A stretch of 64,000 nucleotides of DNA from Notolepis coatsorum (Eukaryota > Chordata > Actinopteri > Aulopiformes > Paralepididae), in the NCBI GenBank assembly GCA_963971535.1, contig OZ020589.1, positions 81,537,184 through 81,601,183 on the forward strand. The letters run 5' to 3'. The first letter of the stretch is position 1. The number at the start of each line of letters is the position of its first letter. Below are positions 1 to 12,610 of this stretch, in pieces. The translations under genes were made by a program, and so were the position numbers. A model generated the notes under the pieces. It saw only the letters and a program-made list of their open reading frames with translations. It was not told the origin of the DNA and made no database searches.

Positions 1-84
1 TCAACCCTACTAGGAATTTGCTAAACCGTGACCATGGTATAACTCAAGGGAATAGATTTATATTTACATTTAACGGAGGGCGCA

Positions 85-86
<2 letters not shown>

Positions 87-166
<80 letters not shown>
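87..166. repeat. (GA)n microsatellite
   Basis: An uninterrupted 80 bp run of the dinucleotide AG. Translations through it give Arg-Glu or Ser-Leu repeats that are artefacts. Confidence 0.97.
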
Positions 167-171
<5 letters not shown>

Positions 172-916
172 GTGGTACCGCTCCGGTGTTTAGCCACCTC
201 CCAGGTAGTGTAAGCTAAAGTAATTTCCCTATAACCGTTTTGTACACAATATACACATTTACTACACAGCAATTCAACCCAAAACAGTATGTATTTCAAA
301 ACATAAACCTTTATAATCCCCTTGGAGATACTTAACTCCGACACGTTAGTGATTAAATGGACAATTGTATTCCAACAGTCTATTTAAATGTACCCCGAAA
401 CATGGCGCCATCAATAGACGGTCTGCTTCTCAACCACGTTACTTGTCGTCTTAAACTTCTTAAACTTGACTCAAACATCGACAATAGTTACTTAATTTGA
501 ACCCTCGACATTGCATGTATCCTTGTTAACCTTTATGTGTGTTTTGTAGTATATTACCCACCTATGAAACAGGTTGTAGTTAGTCATTTGACAAAGGAAG
601 GTGCAGACACGATGTTACTGACTCTGGGTCCTCCCGGTTGTGAAACTGAGGTCGCCTCGTGCGTCCCTAAGCACAAAGTACGATTCCCTGGAAGGCGAAG
701 CCACTAAACACCAGTCCTATACTGCCACCTATTGACCAAATTATGTTAATGTCTCTCATTACATATAAATGACTGTTCTACCTTGTTTCTGATGGAGGTA
801 ATCATGTACCAATATGTTCACACTGTTTTGACACATAATCTAAAGATATTAACGTGATACCACTTCTAGTGGGCATCACATATCTATTATAGTTTTCTAC
901 TTCAAACGAATTACAT
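167..916. other. No gene recognised
   Basis: AT-rich sequence between the GA microsatellite and the 3' end of the L2 LINE. I see no long frame, TIR or LTR boundary and no family I recognise. It may be host intergenic DNA or decayed repeat. Confidence 0.4.
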
Positions 917-1360
917 TCAAGTTTCAAGTTTATTTAATAGTTGTCATGCAGAAGTACAGAATACTTTTATACAAAATGCTTCTTACTGTTACGCTCCAGA
1001 GACTGTGCTAGACAAGATAAGTATCAAATAACATAGTATAGCATGTAAATTAGAAGTAGAAATGAGGTCACAGTGTTCAGTATAGACATATGTACAATGT
1101 TCGATGCAGAATAGACGTAACTGAGTTACCATATAATATACAATATAATATGCAGTGTACTAATATACAATACTATATAGTGCAAAGCAGAAATGGGATG
1201 AGGTACAATTTAGGTACAATTTACAGTAAGGTGTACGAGTTGTAATGCAAATCCTTTATCAATAAATATAAAGTGTGGGGAGTGGGTGCTACAGTGTGTT
1301 TGTTTAAAGTGAGTGTGTGCATGTGGATGTGTGTGCTATGTGCGTTTACTTGTGTAGTGT

Positions 1361-3515
1361 TCATTGTTCGTTGATCAGCCTGATGGCCTGGGGATAGAAG
1401 CTTCTTCTGAGTCTTTCTGTGCTCGCCTTGAGACTCCGGTATCGCTTGCCTGACCGCAGCAGTTCAAAGAGGCAGTTGTTCGGGTGGCTGGAGTCCTTAA
1501 TGATTCTCTTAGCCTTGCCCCTGCACCACTTGTTGTAAATGTTCTAGAGGGTGGGGAGCCCCCCTCCAATTGTGCGTTCGGCTGAACGTGTCACTCTTTG
1601 TAGTCTGCTTCGGTCTTGTGCCATTCCCAAACCAGGAGGTGATGTTGCCAGTCAGGATGCTCTCTATTGTACATGAGTAGAAGTTCTTAATGATCTTCTG
1701 ACTGACTTGGAACTTCCTTAGGCGCCTGAGGAAGTAGAGGCGTTGTCGTGCCTTCTTCACAACACTGTCAATGTGTGTGGTCCATGTCAAGTCCTCGGAT
1801 ATGTAGGCTCCGAGGTACTTAAAGCTGTTCACTCTCTCAACCGGTGCCCCGTCGATGCTGAGGGGGCTGTAGTCCTTGACCCCCGACCTCCTGAAGTCCA
1901 CAATCATCTCCTTTGTTTTGCTGACATTCAGGGAGAGGCTGTTTTCCTGGCACCATCCCGCCAGGACCTTGACCTCTTCCAGGTAGGCCCTCTCGTCGTT
2001 TGCAGAGATCAGGCCCACCACCACTGTGTCGTCAGCAAATTTGATGATTGTGTTGCTACTCCTCTGAGCCACACAGTCGTGTGTGTACAGGGAGTAGAGG
2101 AGGGGACTCGGAACACAGCCCTGGGGGGCCCCTATGTTGAGGGTGATGGATGAGGAGGTGCAGTTGCCTGCTCTCACCACCTGGGGTCTGCCCGTCAGGA
2201 AGTCCAAGACCCACTGGCAGAGGTCATAGTTCAAGCCCAGGTCCCTGAGCTTGGCTATGAGTTTGGAGGTGACTATGGTATTGAATGCCGAGCTGTAGTC
2301 GATGAATAGCATTCTCACATAGTTCCCCTTCCTCTTGTCCAGGTGTGATGCTGCTGTGTGCAGCACATGGGCTATGGCGTCCTCCGTGGACCTGTTGGGG
2401 CGGTATGCAAATTGCAGGGGGTCCAGGTTGATGGGGAGGGAGGAGCAGATGTAGCCCTTTACTAGCTTCTCAAAGCACTTCATGGCTATGGAGGTGAGAG
2501 CTACAGGGCGGTAGTCGTTGAGGCAAGCAGGCTTGGATTTTTTGGGTACAGGGATAATAGTGGACTTCTTCAGGCAGGTGGGGATGACAGCCTGTTCTAA
2601 GGACAGGTTAAATATGTCAGTGAATACCGGGGCCAGTTGGTCGGCACAGACTTTTAGGACGCGGCCGGGGATGCCGTCCGGTCCTGCTGCCTTCCTGATA
2701 TTCACTTTTTTAAAGGTCCATCTCACCTCCTGCTCTGTTACCCTGAACACTGAGTCTCCATCAGCAGCAGACCCCCCCCCCCCCATTGCCGTGGCTTGTG
2801 GGCTGGTGTTGTTATTACCAGCATCAAACCTCGCATAGAAGGTATTGAGGTCATTTGCTAAGGAGATGTCACTGTTCAGTTTGAGGGAGGTGCCTTTGTA
2901 GTCTGTCATCGTTTTGAGCCCCTGCCACATAGCTCTGGAGTCAGCCTGTTCAAACTGGAGTTCAATTTTATCCCTGTAGCGCCGTTTTGCCTCTATTACT
3001 GTCCTCCTTATGTTGTATCGCGCCACCTTGTGGTCATTCATGTTGCCTGCCACCAGGCCGTCGTTGTATGCTTTGGTGCGCGATTTCAGAGCTTCACGGA
3101 CGGATTTGTCTACCCAGGGTTTTTGATTTGGGTAAACTTTAATTGTGGTAGTGGGGATTGTTTCTTCCACCAAAGTACGAACAAAGTCCAGCACTGTCTC
3201 CGTGTAGGCATTAATGTTATCTGTGTCACGGAACACGCTCCAGTCTGTGCACTCAAGCGCAGCTTGGAGCATCTCCTCTGACGCCACATCCCATTTCTGC
3301 ACCTCTCGTGAGACTACCGGTGTGCTCTTGATTTTTAGTTTGTACTTTGGAGAAAGCAATATGGCCGCATGATCAGATTTCCTGAAGCCACTAGCAGCCT
3401 GAGACTTGTATCCACCCTTGAATTGCGTGTAACAATGGTCTAAAATGTTACCGCCTCTGGTGTTACAAGTCACATGCTGATAGAAGTCAGGCAAAACCTT
3501 TCTCAGATTGGCGCT
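1361..3515 (-). pseudogene. L2 LINE ORF2, 3' part: endonuclease end and reverse transcriptase
   Basis: The frame open from 3521 begins inside the AP-like endonuclease, whose final SDH motif is visible (KSDHAAILL). A linker follows, then the reverse transcriptase with the motif AGPDGIPGRVLK, the LNDYRPVALTS block, a SAFNTI block and the catalytic FADD (about 2027-2041). It would copy element RNA at a nicked target. After SILTGNITSWFGNGTR the frame shifts, and the conserved C-terminal tail (KDSSHPNN through IRLINEQ) lies in another frame ending at 1361-1363, so at least one frameshift is present. The first two residues of the open frame come from the adjacent LTR; true L2 coding starts at 3515. 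The enzyme is not functional here because the upstream domain is separated and the 3' end is shifted. Confidence 0.85.
3511..3515. repeat. Target-site duplication GCGCT of the Gmr1-like element (left copy)
   Basis: GCGCT stands directly before the LTR terminus TGTCAC at 3516 and again directly after the opposite LTR at 10596-10600. A 5 bp duplication is standard for Ty3/gypsy integrases. Confidence 0.9.
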
Positions 3516-4333
3516 TGTCACATAGCAATGTCAAATGACAATATAGAATATAAGCTGGAGCGGGCTGTATGTGAAAACCAGCCCCTCCAGTAGTGCATTA
3601 AGCAAGGTCCCGAGCAGGTAAGAAAGTAAACACAAGGCGTGGATCCAAATAGTAAATTATATTTATTCTCGGGGAAGGAATTCAAACCTTCACTTAAATT
3701 ATATTTATTCTCAGGTAGGGATTCAAACCTTCACTTGGCTATGATGAGAAAGGAGGGGAAGTAACCCCACAAACATATAACAAATAGGGAAAAAGGTAGT
3801 TGGAGAACAGACAAGTAAATATAATAATTAGGGCTAGTATGGGCTGTGTCTTCAGACACCAGCCAACCAGGTTGGCACTGGGTTATCACCCAGCACTAAA
3901 GCCAACACAGTGAACAAATAGTTCCAGTGGAACAGTGGCAATTAGGCACAAAATGCCAACAATGTGATACTCCCACACAATAGGGTAAGTCACGCAAAGT
4001 GACAAGTAAACATAAGAATCGCTCCACACAATAGTGGCAACCAACGGCAACCTCACTCCACTCTGGTCACTGGCACATGACAGAATGAGGCGCCCCGATG
4101 TGTGTCACCTCCCAATCTATTAACCACCCATCTCCACTGCCTGTCTTGAAGATGCACCAATCAGGGGCAACCAATCCAATCAGGGAGATGAGTGGCATCT
4201 GCGGAAACAGAAACAGGCGATTAGGAGATGACACAACACCACACATAGAAAACACAAATAATATATTACCCTGATGTTACATGGTGTTAAAATATATGGC
4301 AATAATGATAATGAACAACCCACGTACGTGACA
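3516..4333 (-). repeat. 3' LTR of the Gmr1-like element
   Basis: An 818 bp repeat starting TGTCAC and ending GTGACA, nearly identical to 9777-10595. Short open frames inside (for example 4067-4255) occur in both copies only because the LTRs are duplicates, and I do not call them genes. Confidence 0.93.
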
Positions 4334-4414
4334 CCTCCCCCCATAGAAGCGAACCTACCGGGTGAGCAAAACATTATTTCCTATACAACCAACATCAGAG
4401 CAGTACCCCCAGAC

Positions 4415-7400
4415 CTACCCTCTGGACAAGGCATCGGCCACAACATTGTCCACCCCTTTTTGTGACGGATGACAATGTTGTAGCCCTGCACCAACAGGGC
4501 CCAACACATCAACCTCTGGTTGTGGTTGTACATATGAGCCAAGAACACCAGGGGATTGTGGTCCGTGTAGACCAACACCGGAATAGAGCTGGACCCCACG
4601 TACACCTCGAAGTGCTGGAGAGCGAGGAGCATCGCCAGCGTCTCCTTCTCGATGGTCGAGTAGCTCAACTGATGCAGCTTGAACTTCACAGAGAAGTAGC
4701 AAACCGGATGATGCACCTCGCCCTCTCCCGCCTGCAACAGCACAGCTCCAGCCCCAGCAGCACTTGCGTCAACTGCCAGAACAGGAGCACTGCATAGGAG
4801 AGACTTAGCAGCCTCGAAGGCGCACTGACACTCCTCGGACCACACAAAAGGTACAATAGGACTACACAAAGAAGTGAGGGGAGCCACCACCACAGACAAA
4901 TTCCTACAAAAACACCGGTAATACCCTGCCATCCCCAGGAAACGCTGTAGCTCGCGCCTCGTGGAAGGAGCCGGATACGCCAGGATCGCTGTCACCTTAG
5001 CGTCCACCGGGCGGACCTGTCCGTGACCCACCTGCTTCCCCAAGTACGTCACCGTGGCTTTCCCAAACTCACACTTGGCGAGGTTCAGAGTCAATGAAGC
5101 CTCCGCCAAGCGTGCAAAAAACACCCGTAAATTAGCAATGTGCTCCCCCCACGTGTCCGAGTACACCACCACATCGTCCAAATAGACGTTGCACTTAGAC
5201 ACACCCCCCAACACCATGTGCATCAAACGTTGGAACGTGGCCGGTGCGTTCCTCATTCCGAAGGCCATGACGGTGTACTGCAAAAAATGGTCTGGTGTAA
5301 CGAACGCAGAAATATCAGATGCTCACTCCGTCAGGGGAACTTGCCAGTACCCCTTCAGGAGATCGAGTTTCGTAATAAATACAGCGGGACCAATACTGTC
5401 AATGCAGTCATCCATTCTGGGCAACGGGAACGAGTCAGGCACCGTCACCGCGTTCACCTTCCTGTAATCAGTGCAGAACCGGGGAGACCCATCAGCCTTA
5501 GGAGCTAAAAGGCAAGGAGAGCTCCAGGGACTACGGCTATCCTTAGCCATCCCATGTTCCATAAGATACTCAGCCTCCTTCCTCATCACCTCCCTCTTCG
5601 CCACCGGACACCGATATGCGTGTTGTTTAATGGGGGTCGCACCCCCCACATCAATATCGTGCTCCAGGACGGTCGTTCTGGAAGGCACATCAGACAACAA
5701 CACAGGATAGGATAACAACAGTTGACGTACATCATCACTCTGTGACTCGGGCAGATACAACAGATGGGCAGTGACCTCACTCATGAACTCCGAGTTAGTC
5801 AAACGCCCCGTCTGCTGACCCTCGGACAACGCCTTCAAATCGTCGTCCGGCAGGGGATTAACACATGTCAACAAAACCGCTGGAACAGCTCCTGGGCTGC
5901 CAGACTGCACCTCCTGCTCACTCTCACCAGCACGGGTGAGATACTTCTTCAACATGTTAATATGACACAACCGTGTCTTCCTGCGCCTCTCGGGTGTACA
6001 TATAACATAATTGGTGTCTGATACTTTCCTCTCCACCTTATAGGGCCCTGCAAACCGGGCAGAGAGAGCTGACCCAGGCATGGGCAGCAAAACCAGCACT
6101 TCATCGCCAGCCTCGAACTGCCGCCCCACCGCCTTCTTGTCAAACCTCACCTTCATCTCCCCCTGGGTAGAGGCGAGGGCCTCCCTAGCCAACGAGGACG
6201 CACAGCGGAGACGCTCCTTGCACCGGGAGACAAAATCAAACACAGTCGATTTAGGAGAAGAACCAGACAACATGTTCTCTTTGAGCAGTTTCAATGGACC
6301 ACGCACACTGTGACCAAACATTAACTCTGCTGGGCTAAACCCAAGTGACTCCTGTTTAGCATCCCGAATAGCAAACAGTACAAATGGCACACCCTCGTCC
6401 CAACCACAACCCGTATCAACACAGAACTTTTTTAGCATCGGCTTCAGCGTCTGGTGCCAGCGCTCCAGCGCCCCCTGTGATTCAGGATGGTACGCGCTAG
6501 ACACTGTGTGACTGATACCCAAAGCCTGTAATGATTGATTAAAGGTCTTAGACATGAAATTCGAGCCTTGATCACTTTGCACGGTTTTTGGTAAACCGTA
6601 AGTTGCGAAAAACTTGTTTAATGCCTTGGTAATTGCTGGGGCAGTAATCTTCCTCAGAGGTATTGCCTCTGGGAAACGGGTGGCAAGACACATAATAGTC
6701 AACATGTATTGGTGACCTGCCTTTGTCTTAGGCAGGGGGCCAACACAGTCAATGATCACATGTTCAAAAGGTTCCCCTATCGCTGGAATGGGGTGCAGGG
6801 GAGCTAAAGGAACCCCCTGATTTGGCTTTCCCACAATTTGACATGTACTACAAGTACTACAAAATTTTACCACATCGGCCTTCAGACCGGGCCAAAAGAA
6901 ATTTTGCAGTATTCTGTCATAAGTCTTTGAAATACCCAAATGACCAGACCAAATATGTTCATGAGCTAACATCAAAACGTGACGTCTACACTCCACTGGT
7001 AATACAACCTGGTGCACTACATTCCAGGCATCCCCACACTCTAAGCCTGTCACACCTGGCCTAGCTACCCAAGTTCGCATCAACACCCCATCCTCTATTA
7101 AGAAGGTGTGTTTCCTACTATCAGTAGTGCTGGCTACTGCCGCAAAACAACTTGTTAGGGAGGAATAATTTTTCTGAGCGTCAATCAACGCCTGACGCGT
7201 TAGAGGCAACGGCATGTCAAAAAACTTGGGATTTACCAGTTTCCCCTGAACGCTACTCACACCCCTCTTCATCTCGCCACTAGACGGCCACCTGTCCTCA
7301 GCGAGAGCCTCGCCACAGATGGAGTCACGCAGCGTCACCGCCTGCTCTCGTCTCTCCTGAGCCCTAGTCACAGCACAGATAGGAAAAACATTTGGGTGAC

Positions 7401-7608
7401 TTTTAATCAACGCATCGCACAGAAACTCAGACACTGGGGCGTCCACCATCTCTAGAAATGGAATTACCTTCCCCCCAGCTATATCATTCCCCATGATAAA
7501 ATCAATTCCGGCTACCGGAAAAGATGAACGAACCGCCACGGAAAAACAACCTGTGACTAGTTCTGATCTCACATGTATCATATGTAACGGAGCGGGTATA
7601 AAGCCCAT
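4415..7608 (-). pseudogene. Gmr1-like pol: integrase, then reverse transcriptase and RNase H
   Basis: Continues in frame after the gag stop. About residues 1-190 of this segment form a linker after the protease. The integrase follows, with an HHCC zinc region (H..H near LAHEHIWSGHLG, C-x2-C in CSTCSTC), core residues in IIDCVGPL and VQSDQGSNF, and the glutamate in GALERWHQ. A C-terminal region follows (CHINMLKKYL). RT begins near KREVMRKEAEYL with LDLLKGYWQVPLTE, then a TGA at 5323-5325, then AFGMRNAPATFQRL and the catalytic YLDD. RNase H follows (VDASAAGAGAVLLQ, YTDHNPL). The last codons (VVADALSRG) lie in a shifted frame ending at 4415. So there is one nonsense codon and one frameshift, and the element is inactive. 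Integrase lying upstream of RT is read directly from the sequence. Confidence 0.9.
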
Positions 7609-9284
7609 TTATATCCCGCGCACAATAGCACTTGATTTACAAGACGACTCCTCATTTAACGGCAATACATCCGCCAGAATAAAGGACTGCAAACCACCTG
7701 TATCACGAAGGATCCTCACCTCGCGTTGGTCACAGACTTTACCCGACATTGACACAAAACCAGAAAATATAAAAGGTTCAAAACAACTGTCTGGTTTCTC
7801 CTGCTCTGGGCGTGAGACAGTGCTAATCAACCCCACCCCCTTTGGTTTCTGAGCTGGCCTTTTAGTATCTTGCCGATCGCACACAAATGCATAACAGTCC
7901 GCCACCAAATTACCTGGCTTCTTACAATAATTAAAATGTCTCTTTTCAGACGGAGGCGAGCGTGGCCGATACGCACGCTCACCATTTCCCCGAAATGGTA
8001 ATTCCCGAGAGGGAAACGCACCGCTTTTAACATACACTGTTACGTTACGCACAGAAGCATGTTTGTGCGTCAACGCCAATTCATCCGCCAAAACAGCAGC
8101 GTCTTGGAGAGTAGACACTTTCTGTTCATTCAGATACACCACGGTTCGTTCGGGCATACAGAGTTTAAATTGTTCCATGAGTACCAACTCACTCATGGCT
8201 GCAAGATCCTGCACCTTACTCGCCGCGCACCATCGTTCAAAAAGATTCCTCTGTTCACGGGAGAAATCTGTATTTGTCTGAGAAGGGAATTTTCTGAGCG
8301 AGCGAAAACGCTGTCTATATGCTTCGGGAACCAACTCATACACACGTAAAACAGCATTCTTCACCCGCTCATAATTTTGACTGTCATCCATAGTTAATGA
8401 CGCAACCGCTGCACTGGCTTTGCCAGTGAGCCTGGTCTGAAGTAAAATCACCCACATATCCTCCGGCCAATGCAGAGCATGTGCTATCCGCTCAAAAGCA
8501 GAAAAATAAGCCTCTACCTCTGACTCTCGGAACATGGGCACCAGAGAAACGTGCTGGCCGATATTAAAGTGAGCCGGGGAAACCCCAGCTGGAGAGGAGG
8601 TAGCACTACCACTACCAGCTCCAGCCTCCAACCTCAGCCTCTCTATGGCCAGTTGAAGTTCCCTGTCCTTCTCCTCCTTCTCCTGCAGCCTGTCTCTCTC
8701 CTCCATCTCTTTTCTCTCCAGCCTGTCTCTCACCTCCCCTCTCTCCTCTCTATCTCGTACAGCCGCTTTGTCCTCTCTGTCTCGTACAGCTGCTCTGTCC
8801 TCTCTGTCTCTCTCTCTCTCTTCCCTGTCTCGCTCCTCCCTGCGCAAAACCGCTCTCTCCTCCATCTGGAGACGGGCAAAACGCAGGCTAGAGCGCCTAT
8901 GGCCAGAAGACGTGGATTCTTTATCTGAATCGCCACCCCCCTCACTCTCAACTCTGGGAGTACTACCATTTTGCCCAATAGCACCACCCTCCGGGCTAAG
9001 ATCACCTAAGGGAGATTTATCGCCAGTGTTTTTAACCTCCTGGTCCACTAACAGTGAGTCACTATGACTTACCACTCCCGAGCCGTGCTGAACACCTGTT
9101 GCTCCACTAACCCAGTTACTACAGCCGCCTTCAAATCAGCCTTGGACTGGGAACTTTGCACAGAAATATTATAATGTTTAGCAATAAGGCATAACTCCGC
9201 CTTAGTGCAACCGTCCAAATGATCCTCTGACGGATCCACTAAAAAGTGACTATGATACACCAAAAAAATATATAACGTCCTCAC
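7609..9284 (-). pseudogene. Gmr1-like gag and protease start
   Basis: The first part (9284-9069) encodes a small SAP/SCAN-leader-like segment (DHLDGCTKAELCLIAKHY). A frameshift near 9075 leads into the main gag frame. That frame has a long charged Arg/Glu/Asp coiled coil (about 9000-8650), then a capsid-like region (SEVEAYFSAFERIAHALHWP to LLQTRLTGKASAAV) resembling retroviral CA. A degenerate zinc knuckle (YCKKPGNLVADC) lacks the first Cys and the His. A protease motif (ILRDTGG) holds the catalytic Asp-Thr-Gly. The frame ends at a TAA (7609-7611), and pol continues in the same frame at once, so this is either a nonsense mutation or a gag-pol readthrough point. Given the other damage I favour a mutation. 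Confidence 0.82.
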
Positions 9285-9727
9285 TTAGCCAACCATGACC
9301 GTGCACAATAATAATAGACACATTCTGCATTTATACCTCTTAACCAAAACAATCCAACTGACCACATCTACTACCAATGAAAACAATAAAAAATGTTCCT
9401 AACCACTCAACTAGGGTCACCTGTGTCACTCTAGCCTATCCCAGCTAAACTACTCCCCTAACGGGATGAGGGCTACACATATCTTCAGTCGCTTACCGAT
9501 TTCATTGCGCGCTCCACCGGAATCACGACTTGTGCCCCCCACCCCCTAGCCAGGCAGGCGACCCCCCTGTTACCTATGTGGTAGAAAAAAGAGATCTGGT
9601 TAAGAGCATACACGAATGGTTAATTATTATACAAAAACACGGCATGGATACATAAATACCAATAAACAACAACGCCACTTTACCTGACACCATCAGCCCC
9701 TATGTCAAACGTACACAGCAGACCGGC

Positions 9728-9776
9728 ATTGAGCCCCCATGTCACAAGGACATGAAAGACCGGAAATGAGCCCCCA
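9728..9776 (-). promoter_or_regulatory. Primer-binding site, apparently duplicated
   Basis: Immediately after the 5' LTR (minus strand) stands TGGGGGCTCATTTCCGG, similar to the proline-tRNA primer sites of many retroelements. A second similar block (TGGGGGCTCAATGCCGG) follows about 40 bp downstream, each preceded by GTGACA or its equivalent. The tRNA identity is an inference. Confidence 0.6.
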
Positions 9777-10595
9777 TGTCACATAGCAATGTCAAATGAC
9801 AATATAGAATATAAGCTGGAGCGGGCTGTATGTGAAAACCAGCCCCTCCAGTAGTGCATTAAGCAAGGTCCCGAGCAGGTAAGAAAGTAAACACAAGGCG
9901 TGGATCCAAATAGTAAATTATATTTATTCTCGGGGAAGGAATTCAAACCTTCACTTAAATTATATTTATTCTCAGGGAAGGGATTCAAACCTTCACTTGG
10001 CCATGATGAGAAAGGAGGGGAAGTAACCCCACAAACATATAACAAATAGGGAAAAAGGTAGTTGGAGAACAGACAAGTAAATATAATAATTAGGGCTAGT
10101 ATGGGCTGTGTCTTCAGACACCAGCCAACCAGGTTGGCACTGGGTTATCACCCAGCACTAAAGCCAACACAGTGAACAAATAGTTCCAGTGGAACAGTGG
10201 CAATTAGGCACAAAAAGCCAACAATATGATACTCCCACACAATAGGGTAAGTCAAGCAGAGTGACAAGTAAACATAAGAATCGCTCCACACAATAGTGGC
10301 AACCAACGGCAACCTCACTCCACTCTGGTCACTGGCACATGACAGAATGTGGCGCCCCGATGTGTGTCACCTCCCAATCTATTAACCACCCATCTCCACT
10401 GCCTGTCTTGAAGATGCACCAATCAGGGGCAACCAATCCAATCAGGGAGATGAGTGGCATCTGCGGAAACAGAAACAGGCAATTAGGAGATGACACAACA
10501 CCACACATAGAAAACACAAATAATATATTACCCTGATGTTACATGGTGTTAAAATATATGGCAATAATGATAATGAACAACCCACGTACGTGACA
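9777..10595 (-). repeat. 5' LTR of the Gmr1-like element
   Basis: 819 bp copy of 3516-4333 with the same TGTCAC/GTGACA ends, followed by the GCGCT duplication at 10596-10600. Confidence 0.93.
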
Positions 10596-10713
10596 GCGCT
10601 ATTGAAATCACCCACTACTACAATGGCGGCGTCAACGTTCGCTGCTTGGAGTTTGTTTACCTCGTTGTGGAGTCTGGAGAGCACGGCACTATTGCTGGCT
10701 TGCGGTGGAATAT
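10596..10713 (-). pseudogene. L2 LINE endonuclease, middle piece
   Basis: Encodes THIPPQASNSAVLSRL and VVVGDFNSA, the central endonuclease motif with the conserved GDFN. Downstream it joins in frame to 3515 (SANLRKVL) across the Gmr1-like insertion. Upstream it joins in frame to 13412 (LVGVY, then IPPQ) across the DNA transposon. This short piece proves that both elements landed in the same L2 copy. Confidence 0.9.
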
Positions 10714-11848
10714 GTGTCACCTCGCAGCGCTAGTGACCACAACTCGGCCCGCCCCCTTCTCGTCTAGACGTTCTAGAGTTTTTTTTTTTTTTTTGTGTGT
10801 TTTTTTCTTTTCTTCATATTATTATAAATTGAATGTATAAGTACTTGTTTACTATAAAAACGAACAGTTAGAATATCTAAAATAGTGTCAATCCTGTGTT
10901 TAAATTTAGGTTGTTCACGGACTTTATTTCAATGAAACGGGGGCGTAATTACTGTATTTGCATGTGAATCAAGCCTGCAGAGATTTACATTGGGGGAGTG
11001 TTTACACTTTCTTTTTTTAAAACTTTGGCCATTTCCCTGGCTCTTTTATACGTTTATCGCATTTATACTTGGTCAAGTTCGACCGACAGAAGCAGGCTGA
11101 AAGGGTTCAGATGGGGGGGAAGACACTCTGGGAAAGGCACGGCTGCAGTCCGGGATTCGAACTCGCTCAGCCCCAGATCCGTGACGAGCACGGTTGTCCA
11201 CGGCGCTGAAATAGCACTCGCGGTACGTGGTGAGCTACTGGAGCTCCCCTTCTGTTTACACTTTCAATGGGATTATCATCAGGTTGCAGCAGCTGCACTC
11301 TGGATCAGAAAGAGATGAATGCATTGGATCTAATGAACGAGTACAGGAACTTTGTTAAACCAGTTGATTCAGTCTCTGCTCACCGGTGAAAACACCGCGC
11401 TATTCAACGGAATTAACTATGAGATCGGTCGAGATGCGTCTGATAACGCGGGTAAGTTTAAGAATGTTTGTTTATGTTTACAGTAGCATCCAACTCTTTA
11501 CAATTCCGCATCTTTGATAAAACTACACCAAGTTTTTCTGCCGACCACAAGTCCAACCATGTCACGTTTATTGTGTTATTACGACGAGCCCATTAACGTT
11601 ACATTAACGTTAGCTACATTAACGTTAGCGTTAGCTAGCTAGCTAGCCACACAGCCATGTAAGTTAAAGTTGCTAACGTTATATTGATAGCTATTGTTTC
11701 AGATAGCAAGGTGGAGAGCTGTAAACAAGACGAAAGTGTATGGATGCAGGGTCCATGTGTGTGTGTGTGTGTGTGTAATAACAACAAGTTTATAATCTCA
11801 GCACTGTATCTGTATCTCTTAGGTTGTGGTGGCTAGGAGGGATATGAG

Positions 11849-11966
<118 letters not shown>

Positions 11967-12033
11967 CTAGGAGGGATATGAGCACTGTGTGTGTGTAACT
12001 AGGAGGGATATGAGCACTGTGTGTGTGTGTGTG

Positions 12034-12525
12034 TAGTTTAAGATGCTGCATCACCGCTTAGCCACTGAGTCCAGCTAGTTTAAGATGCTGCATCACCTCT
12101 TAACCACTGAGTCCAGCTAGTTTAAGATGCTGCATCACCTCTTAACCACTGAGTCCAGCTAGTTTAAGATGCTGCATCACCTCTTAACCACTGAGTCCAG
12201 CTAGTTTAAGATGCTGCATCACCTCTTAACCACTGGGTCCAGCTAGTTTAAGATGCTGCATCACCTCTTAACAACTGAGTCCAGCTAGTTTAAGATGCTG
12301 CATCACCTCTTAGCCACTGAGTCCAGCTAGTTTAAGATGCTGCATCACCTCTTAACCACTGGGTCCAGCTAGTTTAAGATGCTGCATCACCTCTTAACCA
12401 CTGAGTCCAGCTAGTTTAAGATGCTGCATCACCTCTTAACCACTGAGTCCAGCTAGTTTAAGATGCTGCATCACCTCTTAACCACTGGGTCCAGCTAGTT
12501 TAAGATGCTCATCACCTCATGACAT
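12034..12525. repeat. 42 bp minisatellite, about 12 units
   Basis: Tandem copies of a 42 bp unit beginning AGTTTAAGATGCTGCATCAC and ending in a TCCAGCT block. Eleven full units and one partial are visible. Variation is limited to a few positions (ACTGAG/ACTGGG, TTAACC/TTAGCC), which indicates recent amplification. Units abut without unique spacers, so this is not a CRISPR array. Confidence 0.95.
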
Positions 12526-12610
12526 GAGGACCGTGCGTATGTGTAACTAGGAGGGACATGAGGACCGTGTGTATGTGTAACTAGAAGGGATATGAGGCCT
12601 GTGTGTATGT

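Larger units (their letters stand above)
3516..10595 (-). mobile_element. Gmr1-like Ty3/gypsy retrotransposon (integrase before RT)
   Basis: Complete LTR retrotransposon of about 7.1 kb on the minus strand, with LTRs at 9777-10595 (5') and 3516-4333 (3') and a 5 bp GCGCT duplication. Coding order is gag (9284-7609), protease remnant, integrase, reverse transcriptase, RNase H (7608-4415). Ordinary gypsy elements have integrase last. Integrase upstream of RT is the Ty1/copia-like order known in vertebrate gypsy elements of the Gmr1 group. The two LTRs differ at roughly nine positions by eye over 818 bp, so the insertion is fairly recent, but nonsense codons and frameshifts disable it. It sits inside the L2 LINE endonuclease. 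Confidence 0.9.

Noticed and set aside
18-344. Frames coding Arg-Glu and Ser-Leu repeats
   Set aside because: They only translate the GA microsatellite.
12034-12525. CRISPR-like array of regular 42 bp units
   Set aside because: Units are contiguous with no unique spacers, and the context is a eukaryotic transposon; it is a minisatellite.
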